Shown: positions 1 to 6,892 of the stretch, piece after piece
Position numbering within the stretch: position 1 is the first letter of the stretch
How the letters are laid out: the number at the start of each line of letters is the position of its first letter
Source: Candidatus Aegiribacteria sp.
GTDB lineage: Bacteria > Fermentibacterota > Fermentibacteria > Fermentibacterales > JCC-6
DNA length: 12,826 nucleotides
NCBI GenBank assembly: GCA_030640155.1
Contig: DAOWJX010000189.1
Coordinates: 1-12,826, forward strand
Direction of reading: 5' to 3'
Position numbers and translations under genes: made by a program
The notes under the pieces: model-generated
Database searches by the model: none
Seen by the model: the letters and a program-made list of their open reading frames with translations, nothing else
Told to the model about the DNA's origin: nothing

Positions 1-1
1 C

Positions 2-715
2 ATGTTCCTGATCGCAACAATGACATCCGAGCAGAGCGCTGACGACTACAGTGTCACATCTGCATCGGGGATCTTCGTCCTTGGCGGCATACACCAATCA
101 CACGAGGAAGCAAAGTTCTACACGTACGAACGGATGGGTCAGGTGTACCAGCATCTCAAGCCTGACGTTCTTGCGGTCGAATGCGTGCAGGCATATGTCG
201 AGGATGGTAGCTTCACGGGTATGCCATTCGACTTCAAGCGAGCCATTCTGCCGCTTGCAGTGGAGGATCAGATTCCGATCTATGGGATAGATTGGTGGGA
301 CGAGGCCAGGGGAGAAGAATGGCTAACGCTACAGATGGAGGCCCAGCGCGACTCCGTCATTCAGGCTGACATCATACTGCTTGGGGGCATGTTCGGACTT
401 CTGAACGAATATTTTTGTGATAAGGACTTCCGCGACATCAATTCGGATGAGATCACTACAATCTGGTCAGCGATGAACGAATTCAAGTACGCTGTTCTGC
501 GACGTTCGCCAAGGTATCGGCTGATCGTGGACTTTGAGGAGGAGAGGAACGACAACATCGTCAGCAATATTATCGAAGTCGTCGCTCGGCATCCGGATAG
601 CCGAGTGCTGATCGCCGTTGGAATTGACCACAAGTACTACATCGAGAAAGCGCTTCGGGAACAGGGTGTCCCGGTCCTGGGTGTCGAAGAGGTTCTTGAG
701 AGCTGGTGGGATTGA
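2..715 (+). CDS. TIKI/TraB/ChaN-like superfamily protein (left edge, start uncertain)
   Basis: Encodes up to 237 residues with no signal peptide. It shows the hallmarks of the EreA/ChaN/TraB/TIKI fold: an N-terminal GxxH motif (LGGIHQSH, residues 27-34), a following strand ending in an acidic residue (PDVLAVEC, about 54-61), and a second C-terminal GxxH motif (VGIDHKYY, about 206-213) preceded by an Arg/Asn helix (EERNDNI). In this superfamily the paired GxxH motifs and the Glu form a metal- or haem-binding or hydrolytic site; members act as peptidases, esterases or pheromone-shutdown proteins. The substrate cannot be told from sequence. Alternative starts are ATG at 2 and ATG at 20; neither has a visible Shine-Dalgarno, and only one base precedes the first, so the gene could begin outside the window. 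The next coding signal downstream is a gene fragment, so there is no operon context. Family call moderately sure, function unknown. Confidence 0.7.
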   Translation: MFLIATMTSEQSADDYSVTSASGIFVLGGIHQSHEEAKFYTYERMGQVYQHLKPDVLAVECVQAYVEDGSFTGMPFDFKRAILPLAVEDQIPIYGIDWWDEARGEEWLTLQMEAQRDSVIQADIILLGGMFGLLNEYFCDKDFRDINSDEITTIWSAMNEFKYAVLRRSPRYRLIVDFEEERNDNIVSNIIEVVARHPDSRVLIAVGIDHKYYIEKALREQGVPVLGVEEVLESWWD

Positions 716-761
716 AGAAAGATGTCTTGTTCTCGCGCTGCCCCTGCTTCCGGTGCTGCAT

Positions 762-971
762 CCAGCATTCATTCACATCTGCTTCACTGGAGATCTCGAG
801 ACATGCCCTTTTGCTCCGTATTCGGATATCAATCTCAATGATGTTACGCTCAAAGAGGGTCTCGGATCCGTGTTTCTCCGAACGATAAGAGAGAACCATT
901 CGATGCTGACCGAATCAATGGGTGGATGTACTCTGTGGGAGAACAGAAACCGGGTGGCTTCAGTTCTGGAG
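762..971 (+). pseudogene. C-terminal fragment of a radical SAM protein
   Basis: One frame reads FIHICFTGDLETCPFAPYSD, then a Leu/Lys-rich helix, then an IRENHSMLTE helix and GGCTLWENR. This is the usual order at the end of SPASM-like radical SAM proteins: a strand 'FxHI...GDxxPCPFAPxSD', a helix with 'LKEAL.S.FL..IRE', and a final 'GGCALW..R' cysteine. The cysteines expected for an auxiliary Fe-S cluster region are present (in TCPF and GGCTL). The radical SAM core with CxxxCxxC, which would lie several hundred bases upstream, is absent, because the intact TIKI-like gene occupies that space. No start codon or ribosome-binding site makes sense for this piece. It is therefore read as a remnant left by deletion or recombination. 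The upstream boundary is approximate; the homologous signal fades before position 760. Confidence 0.6.
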
Positions 972-1003
972 GAAAGCAGGGTCAGCGAAGAAAAGGAGCT
1001 GAA

Positions 1004-1531
1004 ATACAAAAGACGAGAATACTCACTATACTTGGAAGCCCTCATGATCAGAACTCCAATACGAGAGTTCTGGTAGATGACTTCGTAGAGGAGCTCGCGG
1101 GAATGGTTCAGCAGGGGAAAAAACCGCCTATATCATCCTTGCAGAAAAAGATATTCAAAGTGATACTGGATAAGATGAGCGATGTAAATTTGTTCAGGTA
1201 TCTGGCGGACAGGGATTCAAAATCTGATATAGCTCCTGGTTTTCTGAAATTGAAGATGATGAAAATATTACTTGGAAAAACGGGCTTCGGAGAAGCGGAT
1301 GTTGAAAGGATTTCACGGATGCTGGAATTTGCAGACTACCGAGGCCTGCTGATGAATCCTTCCAGCAGGATTACCATATTATCTTCGGTTAAAAACTCAG
1401 CTTCGGATGGTCTCTCCAGAAACGGAGTTACATCCCTTCTTATCTCTTTCCAGTTGACGGTTCTGAATTTCTCCTTCAGTTCCAGAGCAACATCCATGGA
1501 AAGAACACGCTCCCTTTTCCATCCAGTCTGA
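1004..1531 (+). pseudogene. Degraded NAD(P)H-dependent FMN reductase / flavodoxin-fold gene
   Basis: The frame opens with ILTILGSPHDQNSNTRVL, the first strand, P-loop-like phosphate-binding turn and first helix of the NADPH-dependent FMN reductase family (typical 'ILGSPR.NSNT..L'). A good Shine-Dalgarno (AAAAGGAG, 991-998) sits 5 nt before codon 1004, but that codon is ATA where ATG is expected. The first helix ends at about 1103. The central 100 or so residues that carry the FMN-contacting 'SPVYF'-type strand and the remaining beta-strands are missing; the frame continues with a basic helical stretch (about 1110-1335) that I do not recognise with certainty. The frame then runs antisense through the 3' end of abiEii (from 1336) to a stop at 1529-1531, so no natural C-terminus is visible. 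With the radical SAM fragment immediately upstream it probably represents a former two-gene operon. Calling it a pseudogene is an inference; a non-ATG start is possible. Confidence 0.5.
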
Positions 1532-2160
1532 ATCAGAGCATTACGTAAAAGGCTCATGTTGGGCAGGGGCCAGTCCGGGTCGGTCATATACCACATCAGG
1601 TCGTAGTAATCGCGACCCTTTGCATGATTTCTTACAAAGATGGCATGCAGCTTCCCGGCCAGCAGAGATGATCTGTCGTGGTGCTGCATCCGGAGTAAAA
1701 TGAACCTTCGTACCATGCTTACTTCCAGGCCAGCCCCTTCAGGCGGGTTGGTATCCACTTCAACCTTAATAGACAGTACCTGTCTGGCATGAGGAGACAA
1801 GCCAAGTTCGAAGGGCAGCCCCGGGAATTTAATCATGACGCCATGAATGGCTGATACAGATCCACTCTTAAGCTCAATATCGTACCCTTCCCTGGCTAAA
1901 CCGGCAGCAACCCGCTCAATAGAGGACTCAAGATGGAAGTAGGAGGACTTCCTTTCCAGTGAAAAATCAAGATCTTCTGAGAATCTCGGCAGGGAGTAAA
2001 GGAATCGGAGAGCGGTACCACCGCAGAATGCCAGAGGAATCATGGCCCCGGTTTCCTGAAGAAGTCCGAGTATCCTGGCCTGCAGATATTCCCGTACCCG
2101 GTGCCAGGCAGAAAGATCGTTTTCAGACTCCCGGACAATTCGACCCAGTTCTTCTTTCAC
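1336..2160 (-). CDS. abiEii: AbiEii/AbiGii-family nucleotidyltransferase toxin
   Basis: Toxin of a type IV AbiE toxin-antitoxin/abortive-infection system, a DNA polymerase beta-like nucleotidyltransferase acting in the cytoplasm. Of its 274 residues, motif I is CGGTALRFLY...SEDLDF (46-66), with the GG and the two acidic residues DLD that coordinate metal. Motif II is KVEVDTNPP (132-140) with another acidic pair. Motif III is LLAGKLHAIFVR...KGRDYYDL (166-188), with the conserved Lys170 and Asp184/Asp187 region. All key motifs are present, so the enzyme looks active. The start is GTG, overlapping the antitoxin stop as GTGA; a strong Shine-Dalgarno GGGAGGAGG (2171-2179, complement) lies 10 nt upstream. 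Some family toxins (MenA3) nucleotidylate tRNA acceptor stems; whether this one does is not known. Its 3' end converges with and overlaps the degraded flavoprotein frame. Confidence 0.92.
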   Translation of the reverse strand: MKEELGRIVRESENDLSAWHRVREYLQARILGLLQETGAMIPLAFCGGTALRFLYSLPRFSEDLDFSLERKSSYFHLESSIERVAAGLAREGYDIELKSGSVSAIHGVMIKFPGLPFELGLSPHARQVLSIKVEVDTNPPEGAGLEVSMVRRFILLRMQHHDRSSLLAGKLHAIFVRNHAKGRDYYDLMWYMTDPDWPLPNMSLLRNALIQTGWKRERVLSMDVALELKEKFRTVNWKEIRRDVTPFLERPSEAEFLTEDNMVILLEGFISRPR

Positions 2161-2792
2161 GAAGTGCTTTCCTCCTCCCGCGCAAGAATGGATAGAATCC
2201 TGCCCGCTGCTCTCTCAAGCTTGGGTTTTTCCCAGCGGTGAGCAAATGCAACGAGTTGTTTTCTATCCAGATCGCCGGTGTTCTGAAGCCGGAGCTGTTC
2301 CAGGTAACCTTCTGAATCTCCCTCCGGTTCCAGATAAACGAGGTCCAGGAGAGCCTTCTCAGGAAAAGCAATTCTGGCTCTTTCCCCCGGAGACACGTCC
2401 ATGGTCTCGAAACCCCATAGCAGCGATGATTTAACATGTCTGTAAATGAAGTTGCCAAGTTTGTTACTAACTGTATCCGTACGCCCGTAAGTAACGGAAA
2501 CCACTGAGGGAACATACTCCGGGATCAACCCATACCATGCCAATGCGGACTGACAGCTGACATAGGAAGCCGGTTTCATCGCATTAGCGAGGACGAATGA
2601 TGATGGAATCCTGCCTGAATAGGAAGGCGCAAGAGTATAGCATCCCCTTACAAGCATGATTAACTTCCCTTCTCTTACCCATCGGGAGATCTGGGAACGA
2701 ATAACGGCTTTGTCCACGGCACCTGCCAGCAGCAATCCGGTGGTAAAGACAGGCGTATTCTTAACAATTTGAAGCAGTTCGTTGTATTTCAT
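2157..2792 (-). CDS. abiEi: AbiEi-family antitoxin / transcriptional autorepressor
   Basis: Antitoxin partner of the downstream AbiEii. The 211 residues have an N-terminal winged-helix region (about 1-55; 'VFTTGLLLAGAV...SQISRWVREGKLIMLVRGCY') typical of the AbiEi antitoxin DNA-binding domain. The characteristic middle block follows (SYVSCQSALAWYGLIPEYVP, 76-95, then VVSVTYGR), and the 'AFPEKALLDLVYLEP' block at 142-156. In studied AbiE systems the winged helix binds inverted repeats in its own promoter with negative cooperativity, while the C-terminal domain counteracts the toxin without a stable complex (type IV). Candidate inverted repeats lie upstream. There is no clear Shine-Dalgarno before the ATG at 2792; the best promoter match would place the transcript start close to the ATG. 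Operon with abiEii by 4-nt overlap. Confidence 0.9.
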   Translation of the reverse strand: MKYNELLQIVKNTPVFTTGLLLAGAVDKAVIRSQISRWVREGKLIMLVRGCYTLAPSYSGRIPSSFVLANAMKPASYVSCQSALAWYGLIPEYVPSVVSVTYGRTDTVSNKLGNFIYRHVKSSLLWGFETMDVSPGERARIAFPEKALLDLVYLEPEGDSEGYLEQLRLQNTGDLDRKQLVAFAHRWEKPKLERAAGRILSILAREEESTS

Positions 2793-2798
2793 GGCAGA

Positions 2799-2827
2799 AA
2801 CATAACATAATCGTTAACATATTGCAA
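2799..2827 (-). promoter_or_regulatory. Putative sigma-70-type promoter of abiEi-abiEii
   Basis: On the minus strand TTGCAA (2827-2822) and TATGTT (2804-2799) are separated by 17 nt, each matching 4 of 6 consensus bases. The predicted transcript start falls about 6-8 nt after the -10 box, at or just before the ATG at 2792. That would give a leaderless or nearly leaderless antitoxin mRNA and agrees with the lack of a Shine-Dalgarno. Match-based only; an overlapping second TATGTT (2809-2804) is an alternative -10. Confidence 0.35.
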
Positions 2828-2839
2828 TGGAATTGATTT

Positions 2840-2880
2840 CCGTATACGGCATAACAATTAATAGATTAACCACCGGTTAA
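2840..2880. promoter_or_regulatory. Candidate AbiEi operator: two palindromes upstream of abiEi
   Basis: Two inverted repeats lie just upstream of the proposed abiE promoter: a perfect 10-bp palindrome CCGTATACGG (2840-2849), and TTAACC-ACC-GGTTAA (2866-2880, 6-bp arms, 3-nt spacer). A further GTTAAC occurs inside the promoter spacer (2813-2818). Repression of abiE by AbiEi binding inverted repeats is established for this family. Assigning these particular sites is an inference from position; each is short enough to arise by chance. Confidence 0.3.
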
Positions 2881-2895
2881 CTGATTTCTGATAGC

Positions 2896-3009
2896 TTATA
2901 TTGTGTTGAAGGGCGATCTCACCTTAAGAACTGATGATGAAGATATACGTAACCCTGGCGCGAAGTTTGATTCTGCAGTAATATTGGTGTGCTGCAGTAC
3001 AAAACTCAT
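2896..3009 (-). CDS. Possible 37-codon ORF upstream of abiEi
   Basis: A short minus-strand ORF (ATG at 3009-3007, TAA at 2898-2896) encoding a 37-residue peptide that begins MSFVLQHTNI and matches no family I recognise. The reason to list it is its very strong Shine-Dalgarno (AAGGAGGAG, complement of about 3016-3024) 6 nt before the ATG. It lies in the same direction as abiEi, ending about 100 nt upstream of it, so it could be a leader peptide or an independent small gene. It has no signal peptide or membrane segment and is Ser-rich in the middle. The Shine-Dalgarno is embedded in a hairpin. It could equally be a chance ORF in an otherwise non-coding 350-bp stretch. Confidence 0.25.
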   Translation of the reverse strand: MSFVLQHTNITAESNFAPGLRISSSSVLKVRSPFNTI

Positions 3010-3039
3010 TGGGGGCTCCTCCTTGTTGGGGTCCCCCCA
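3010..3039. other. GC-rich imperfect inverted repeat (hairpin) in intergenic region
   Basis: TGGGGG (3010-3015) can pair with CCCCCA (3034-3039). After a 2x2 internal loop, CCTC (3018-3021) pairs with GGGG (3028-3031, one G-U pair), leaving a 6-nt loop. No U-tract follows on either strand, so a simple intrinsic terminator is not supported. On the minus strand the inner helix and loop contain the AAGGAGGAG ribosome-binding site of the short ORF that follows, which would be masked when folded. Confidence 0.4.
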
Positions 3040-3104
3040 GCATAACACTGACCTCAATGAGCCATAAATTGCGTGCAGCAGGCTGAAAGACTGAAATCCG
3101 GAGT

Positions 3105-3120
3105 TGAAAACGCGTTTTCA
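3105..3120. promoter_or_regulatory. Perfect 16-bp palindrome upstream of the TonB-dependent receptor
   Basis: TGAAAACGCGTTTTCA is identical to its reverse complement over all 16 positions and ends 22 nt before the receptor ATG (3143). Such a site is expected only about 0.2 times by chance in a window this size. It suits a homodimeric repressor operator controlling the receptor operon, or a small 5'-UTR hairpin (6-bp stem, CGCG loop). No regulator gene is adjacent, so which protein binds is unknown. Confidence 0.45.
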
Positions 3121-3142
3121 TGACATAAAGAGGGAAGTTGAG

Positions 3143-5821
3143 ATGAAACAGACTGAATCAGGCTCCATATTACTCCGTAGAGGCAGAGGCTTCCTGAATA
3201 AGGTACCCGCGCTGGTACTGCTCCCTCTGTTATTACTCTCCTTCTTCGCTTACGCAGATACAACGGGAATCGTTGGTGGAATCGTCTCGGATACTGATGG
3301 AGAACCGCTTATCGGAGCCACTGTAATGATAGATGATACGTTTCTGGGCGCCATGACCGATTCCAATGGGGAATACATCATTGCAGGGGTTTCTCCCGGC
3401 AGATACTCTGTAACCGCGAGCATGGTGGGCAGAACCACCTCCAGGATGGAAGGTGTCCTCGTGGTTATCGATCTGCTGAGCAGGGTTGATTTCAGCCTGT
3501 CTGAAGATCCCACTGGTTCAACTGTTATCCATGTTCATGAGTCAAGAACCAATATTCTTCAGGACGTTCCCACCACCCTGCACCTGATGGACTTCACCGA
3601 TATAACCACGCAAACCTCAAGGAATATTGTAGACATTGTTTCCTCCCAGCCCGGTGTAGTTACCAGCCACGGTGAAATACATGTGCGGGGAGGCCGCAGC
3701 GGAGAGGTGGATTACCTTCTTGACGGTATTTCAATCCGTTCACCCATAAATTATACATTCAACCTGGAATTGCCCCTGAGTGCCATATCAAACGCATCTC
3801 TGATGACCGGCGGGCTTGGTGTTGAATACGGGAATTCCATGTCAGGAGTTGTTAACCTCATCGCAAAAGAGGGTACTGATACTTACCACGGCACGCTGAT
3901 AGCCCGCCATGGTGACATCACTACCGCTTCTATTGAAGCCGGGGAACAGATCTTCATGGAAGAAACTGATGTGGAGCAATGCAGAAGTAACCTTAACGGT
4001 ATTGAAGGGTCGGTGTCGGGTCCTGAACCCATCACGGAAATGCTTCTCCCTCTCATTGGAATCCGTATCCCCGGTCAGATGAGCTTCAGCGCATCCGGTC
4101 AGATCTCTTTAAGCGGATGGGACACTCTGGATACACGCGGCAGCTGGGAGAACAACTGGCAGAATGACATGTCTGGTGTTACCAAGATAACCTACAGGCC
4201 GCTTAACAAAACAAGCTTTGCTTTCACCGCCCTGGGTTCTCACAGGGAAATGGGATGGAATGAATGGGCCTGGTCCAGATATCATCTTCCGGCATATATC
4301 GATGACACCGCATACCTCGGGAGAAGTCAGGACTTCGCCCTTCCTATCCGCTTCAGCGAGACAACCGGGATAACCTTTAACGCCACACAGCTGCTTGGAA
4401 GCGAGACCGTCCTGAAACTCACAATGGGCATTATGAAGTTCCAGGACTGGAACCGCATACGGTTACAGGAAGGGGGTTATATCGGAGAAAACACTTTCCC
4501 CATATACTGGTTCACCCAGTACATGCCGGAAGATAGAATTGACGACTCCCTGGGATTCTACCACACCGGGGTTCACCCTAATGTGTGGTTCGATTCCAAA
4601 GCAACGGTGAGCAGCATAATGCTGGGTTTTGATTCGAACCCCAATACCAGGACACGTATAAAGGCGGGATTATCAGCCGATTACTACGACCTCTATCAGT
4701 ACAATGTATACGCCCAGGCTTATCGCAACATATTCATTTCTCAGTGGAACGCTTACCCTCATTCGGGGTCCTGCTTCCTTCAGGGAAGTTACAGATTTGG
4801 AGGAGGAGTAATAACTACAGCCGGGCTCAGAGCTGATATGTTCGATGCCAATACCTCGGCATTCGATTCCGAAGCCGGTGGCCAGATTCAGGTTGAACAA
4901 AAATGGCATATCAGTCCAAGAGTGGGTTTCTCAGTTCCCTTCAGCGAGAATTCTATTTTCTTCTCAACATACGGACACCATTTCCAGATGCCTCCAATGA
5001 ACTGCCTCTTCGTTGAGACATCCTACAATCTTGCCGAGAACAGGATAGTAGCAGGCAACCCGAACCTTGATCCTGAGATGACGCAGAGCTTTGAAGTGGG
5101 GATAAGGCATTTTATCGACAGGTTCACCGAACTTTCACTGGCAGCATATTACAAGGATATTACAGCTCTGGTGAACACCGAATTCCACAGTGAGGGCACA
5201 TACTTCGTTTTTTCCAACGACGACAGCCATGGAATGGTAAGAGGAATTGAAGCCACTCTCAACAGGAGAGCGGGAAGCAATATTTCAGGACAGATTTCGT
5301 ATTCCCTTTCCATTGCCAAGGGCAAATACTCATCCATGCTGGAGAGGTATAATTATGCTCAGATAGGAGTTGTGTACGTTTCCAACGAGGATAACTACCT
5401 TGACTGGGATCAGACACATACGGCATCTGTATCCATGGAGGTGAGGGCTTTTGAATCTGAAGGACCGGAAGTAGCTGGAATTCATCTCCTGGAAAACACC
5501 AGGCTCGGAGTTTCATGGCAATACGGGAGCGGGATGCCGTATACACTCCCCCCTGTGGAGGAGGAGCTTGTGAGAACAAATACCGAGAGGTATCCCTTTT
5601 CCATGCAGACTGATGTAACCGTTTCCAGGATGTTCCGCATAGGCCCCACCGAGCTGAATCTGCTTCTGGGAATATTCAACATTTTCAACAGAAAGAACGT
5701 GGTTCACATTTACGATACTTCCTTTTTTCACGCAACCAGGGATCCCGGTGGCGCAGCGGGTAACCCGAGGGCCTGGTCTCCAGCCAGGCATTTCATCCTG
5801 TCAGCGGGGATATCATGGTAA
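3143..5821 (+). CDS. TonB-dependent outer-membrane receptor, OAR/SusC-like with N-terminal CarboxypepD_reg domain
   Basis: An 892-residue outer-membrane active-transport channel. In order: a signal peptide (RR/K-rich start, hydrophobic VPALVLLPLLLLSFF, likely cleavage AYA|DT near residue 38); a carboxypeptidase-regulatory-like beta-sandwich (about 41-121; GIVSDTDGEPLIGATV, DSNGEYIIAGVSPGRY); a possible TonB-box-like TVIHV (about 127-131); a plug domain (about 137-245; IHVRGGRSGEVDYLLDGI, GLGVEYGNSMSGVVNLI); and a long barrel with the C-terminal FNIFNRKNV...ILSAGISW, ending in the aromatic residue typical of Omp insertion. ATG 3143 is chosen over the in-frame TTG at 3104: it has GAGG 9 nt upstream and gives a normal signal peptide, whereas the longer form adds a charged 13-residue extension. 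The stop overlaps the next gene start by 7 nt, implying translational coupling. The substrate is unknown; the partner genes differ from SusD. Confidence 0.92.
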   Translation: MKQTESGSILLRRGRGFLNKVPALVLLPLLLLSFFAYADTTGIVGGIVSDTDGEPLIGATVMIDDTFLGAMTDSNGEYIIAGVSPGRYSVTASMVGRTTSRMEGVLVVIDLLSRVDFSLSEDPTGSTVIHVHESRTNILQDVPTTLHLMDFTDITTQTSRNIVDIVSSQPGVVTSHGEIHVRGGRSGEVDYLLDGISIRSPINYTFNLELPLSAISNASLMTGGLGVEYGNSMSGVVNLIAKEGTDTYHGTLIARHGDITTASIEAGEQIFMEETDVEQCRSNLNGIEGSVSGPEPITEMLLPLIGIRIPGQMSFSASGQISLSGWDTLDTRGSWENNWQNDMSGVTKITYRPLNKTSFAFTALGSHREMGWNEWAWSRYHLPAYIDDTAYLGRSQDFALPIRFSETTGITFNATQLLGSETVLKLTMGIMKFQDWNRIRLQEGGYIGENTFPIYWFTQYMPEDRIDDSLGFYHTGVHPNVWFDSKATVSSIMLGFDSNPNTRTRIKAGLSADYYDLYQYNVYAQAYRNIFISQWNAYPHSGSCFLQGSYRFGGGVITTAGLRADMFDANTSAFDSEAGGQIQVEQKWHISPRVGFSVPFSENSIFFSTYGHHFQMPPMNCLFVETSYNLAENRIVAGNPNLDPEMTQSFEVGIRHFIDRFTELSLAAYYKDITALVNTEFHSEGTYFVFSNDDSHGMVRGIEATLNRRAGSNISGQISYSLSIAKGKYSSMLERYNYAQIGVVYVSNEDNYLDWDQTHTASVSMEVRAFESEGPEVAGIHLLENTRLGVSWQYGSGMPYTLPPVEEELVRTNTERYPFSMQTDVTVSRMFRIGPTELNLLLGIFNIFNRKNVVHIYDTSFFHATRDPGGAAGNPRAWSPARHFILSAGISW

Positions 5822-6834
5822 ATATGCAGGTTAGATTCAGAATAGCCTTCATTGCGGCAGCGCTTCTGATACCAGGCGGCTGCACTGATCTTACGGAGTT
5901 CGACCACACGCTGAGGGCGGGAATCAATATCATGCACACACCGGATCTTTCCGTTGCTCATACAATTGAAGATATCTCAGGAGCCAGATCCCTGTGTATC
6001 GTTCCCGACTGCTTCATTGTAGCCACCACAGAGGGAACAGTGATCCGTTTCGACCTTGAATCGTGGGAGCAGACAGGTTCCTTCATCATCGGCAGCCCTT
6101 CCCCTTCAGGCTACTTCGAAATAGAGTACAGTCCGAGCGAAAGCACTGTCTACATCATTGGAGCATTAGGACAGATAGTGGAACTCAGTGCACCGGATAT
6201 GGAATTTCTTCACAGTTTCAGCGCATGCGAAACTCCCGTGGATATTGAAATAGCCTCCCTGAAACCCTACTTTTATGTTGCCGGGGCGAATACATGCAAA
6301 ATCTACGAGGTCAGTAAAGAGAACAACCTGGTGGGCAGACACTGCACACTGGCGTCCAGCCCCACATGCATGGCCATCGATCAGTGTCAGGATACGATGC
6401 TCGTTGGAACCATGGGAGAAGTCGAGCTTGTTTCCACCGGAGTAGACGTGATGCGGCGAAGATTAGCGGACTACTTTCCCGAGATACTGGCCATTGAAAC
6501 CCTCCACGACGAATACAATGAAACCCGTTTATGCGCAGTGCTCGACTACTATCAAACCAGGGTGATTGCGATTGTACTGAATTATTGGCCGGGTTTTTCG
6601 AGTAATCCTATGTTGGTCGGATTAGCACCGATTGATGGAGAAATCCATTACATCTGCACCGACGTTTTCGGCGACTATGCTTATGTACTCAGCTATCTGG
6701 GAGATAACACAAGCAGGCTGGTTTGCTACAACTGCACTTACGGCAACATTGAAGGTCAGGTCGATCTGCAGGGTTACCCTCTTGACCTTGAAATAAGCCC
6801 TGGAGGAACTCTGCTGGTTCTCACTACTGAATAG
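5815..6834 (+). CDS. Cysteine-rich beta-propeller-like exported lipoprotein (copy 1)
   Basis: A 339-residue exported protein. The N-terminus has a short basic region, a hydrophobic core (IAFIAAALLIP) and then GGC, so Cys23 could be lipidated, although the -3 residue (Pro) is not a classic lipobox. The mature part shows about seven 40-residue blade-like units, each with a pattern such as 'hydrophobic strand - CFIVATTEG - IRFDLES'. The final half-blade (YPLDLEISPGGTLLVLTTE) could close the ring with the N-terminal strand DLSVAHTI. Twelve cysteines, most shared with copy 2, suggest disulfides. ATG 5815 is used because the MV start is mirrored in copy 2; ATG 5824 is possible. It overlaps the receptor stop by 7 nt, so the product probably works with the receptor at the cell envelope, perhaps as a substrate-binding or docking partner. 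The fold is inferred from the repeat pattern; no family name is recognised. Confidence 0.75.
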   Translation: MVNMQVRFRIAFIAAALLIPGGCTDLTEFDHTLRAGINIMHTPDLSVAHTIEDISGARSLCIVPDCFIVATTEGTVIRFDLESWEQTGSFIIGSPSPSGYFEIEYSPSESTVYIIGALGQIVELSAPDMEFLHSFSACETPVDIEIASLKPYFYVAGANTCKIYEVSKENNLVGRHCTLASSPTCMAIDQCQDTMLVGTMGEVELVSTGVDVMRRRLADYFPEILAIETLHDEYNETRLCAVLDYYQTRVIAIVLNYWPGFSSNPMLVGLAPIDGEIHYICTDVFGDYAYVLSYLGDNTSRLVCYNCTYGNIEGQVDLQGYPLDLEISPGGTLLVLTTE

Positions 6835-6892
6835 CACTGCCTGTATATTTTACCGGCAGGAGGTAAGGTCTTTTGAATCGGAGTGACCGCAA

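Noticed and set aside
618..1076. Open frame of 152 codons read as an intact gene
   Set aside because: It starts inside the TIKI-like gene, and only the middle part resembles a protein family (radical SAM C-terminus). There is no start signal, so it is described as a fragment.
926..1531. Open frame of 201 codons read as an intact oxidoreductase
   Set aside because: The first 26 codons lie in the radical SAM fragment region, the last third is antisense to abiEii, and the central flavin-binding part is missing.
2123..2515. 130-codon minus-strand frame
   Set aside because: Overlaps abiEi in another frame and has no motif.
2924..3121. 65-codon minus-strand frame starting MKTRF
   Set aside because: Its start is a by-product of the 16-bp palindrome, which mirrors the codons of the plus strand. 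There is no ribosome-binding site and no recognisable family.
3104..3142. TTG at 3104 as the receptor start
   Set aside because: It would start inside the palindrome and add 13 charged residues before the signal peptide; ATG 3143 has a better ribosome-binding site.
6835..6892. Inverted repeat CTGCC...GGCAG between the two propeller genes as a terminator
   Set aside because: Only five pairs, a long loop and no U-tract; it overlaps a purine-rich stretch that looks more like ribosome-binding sequence.
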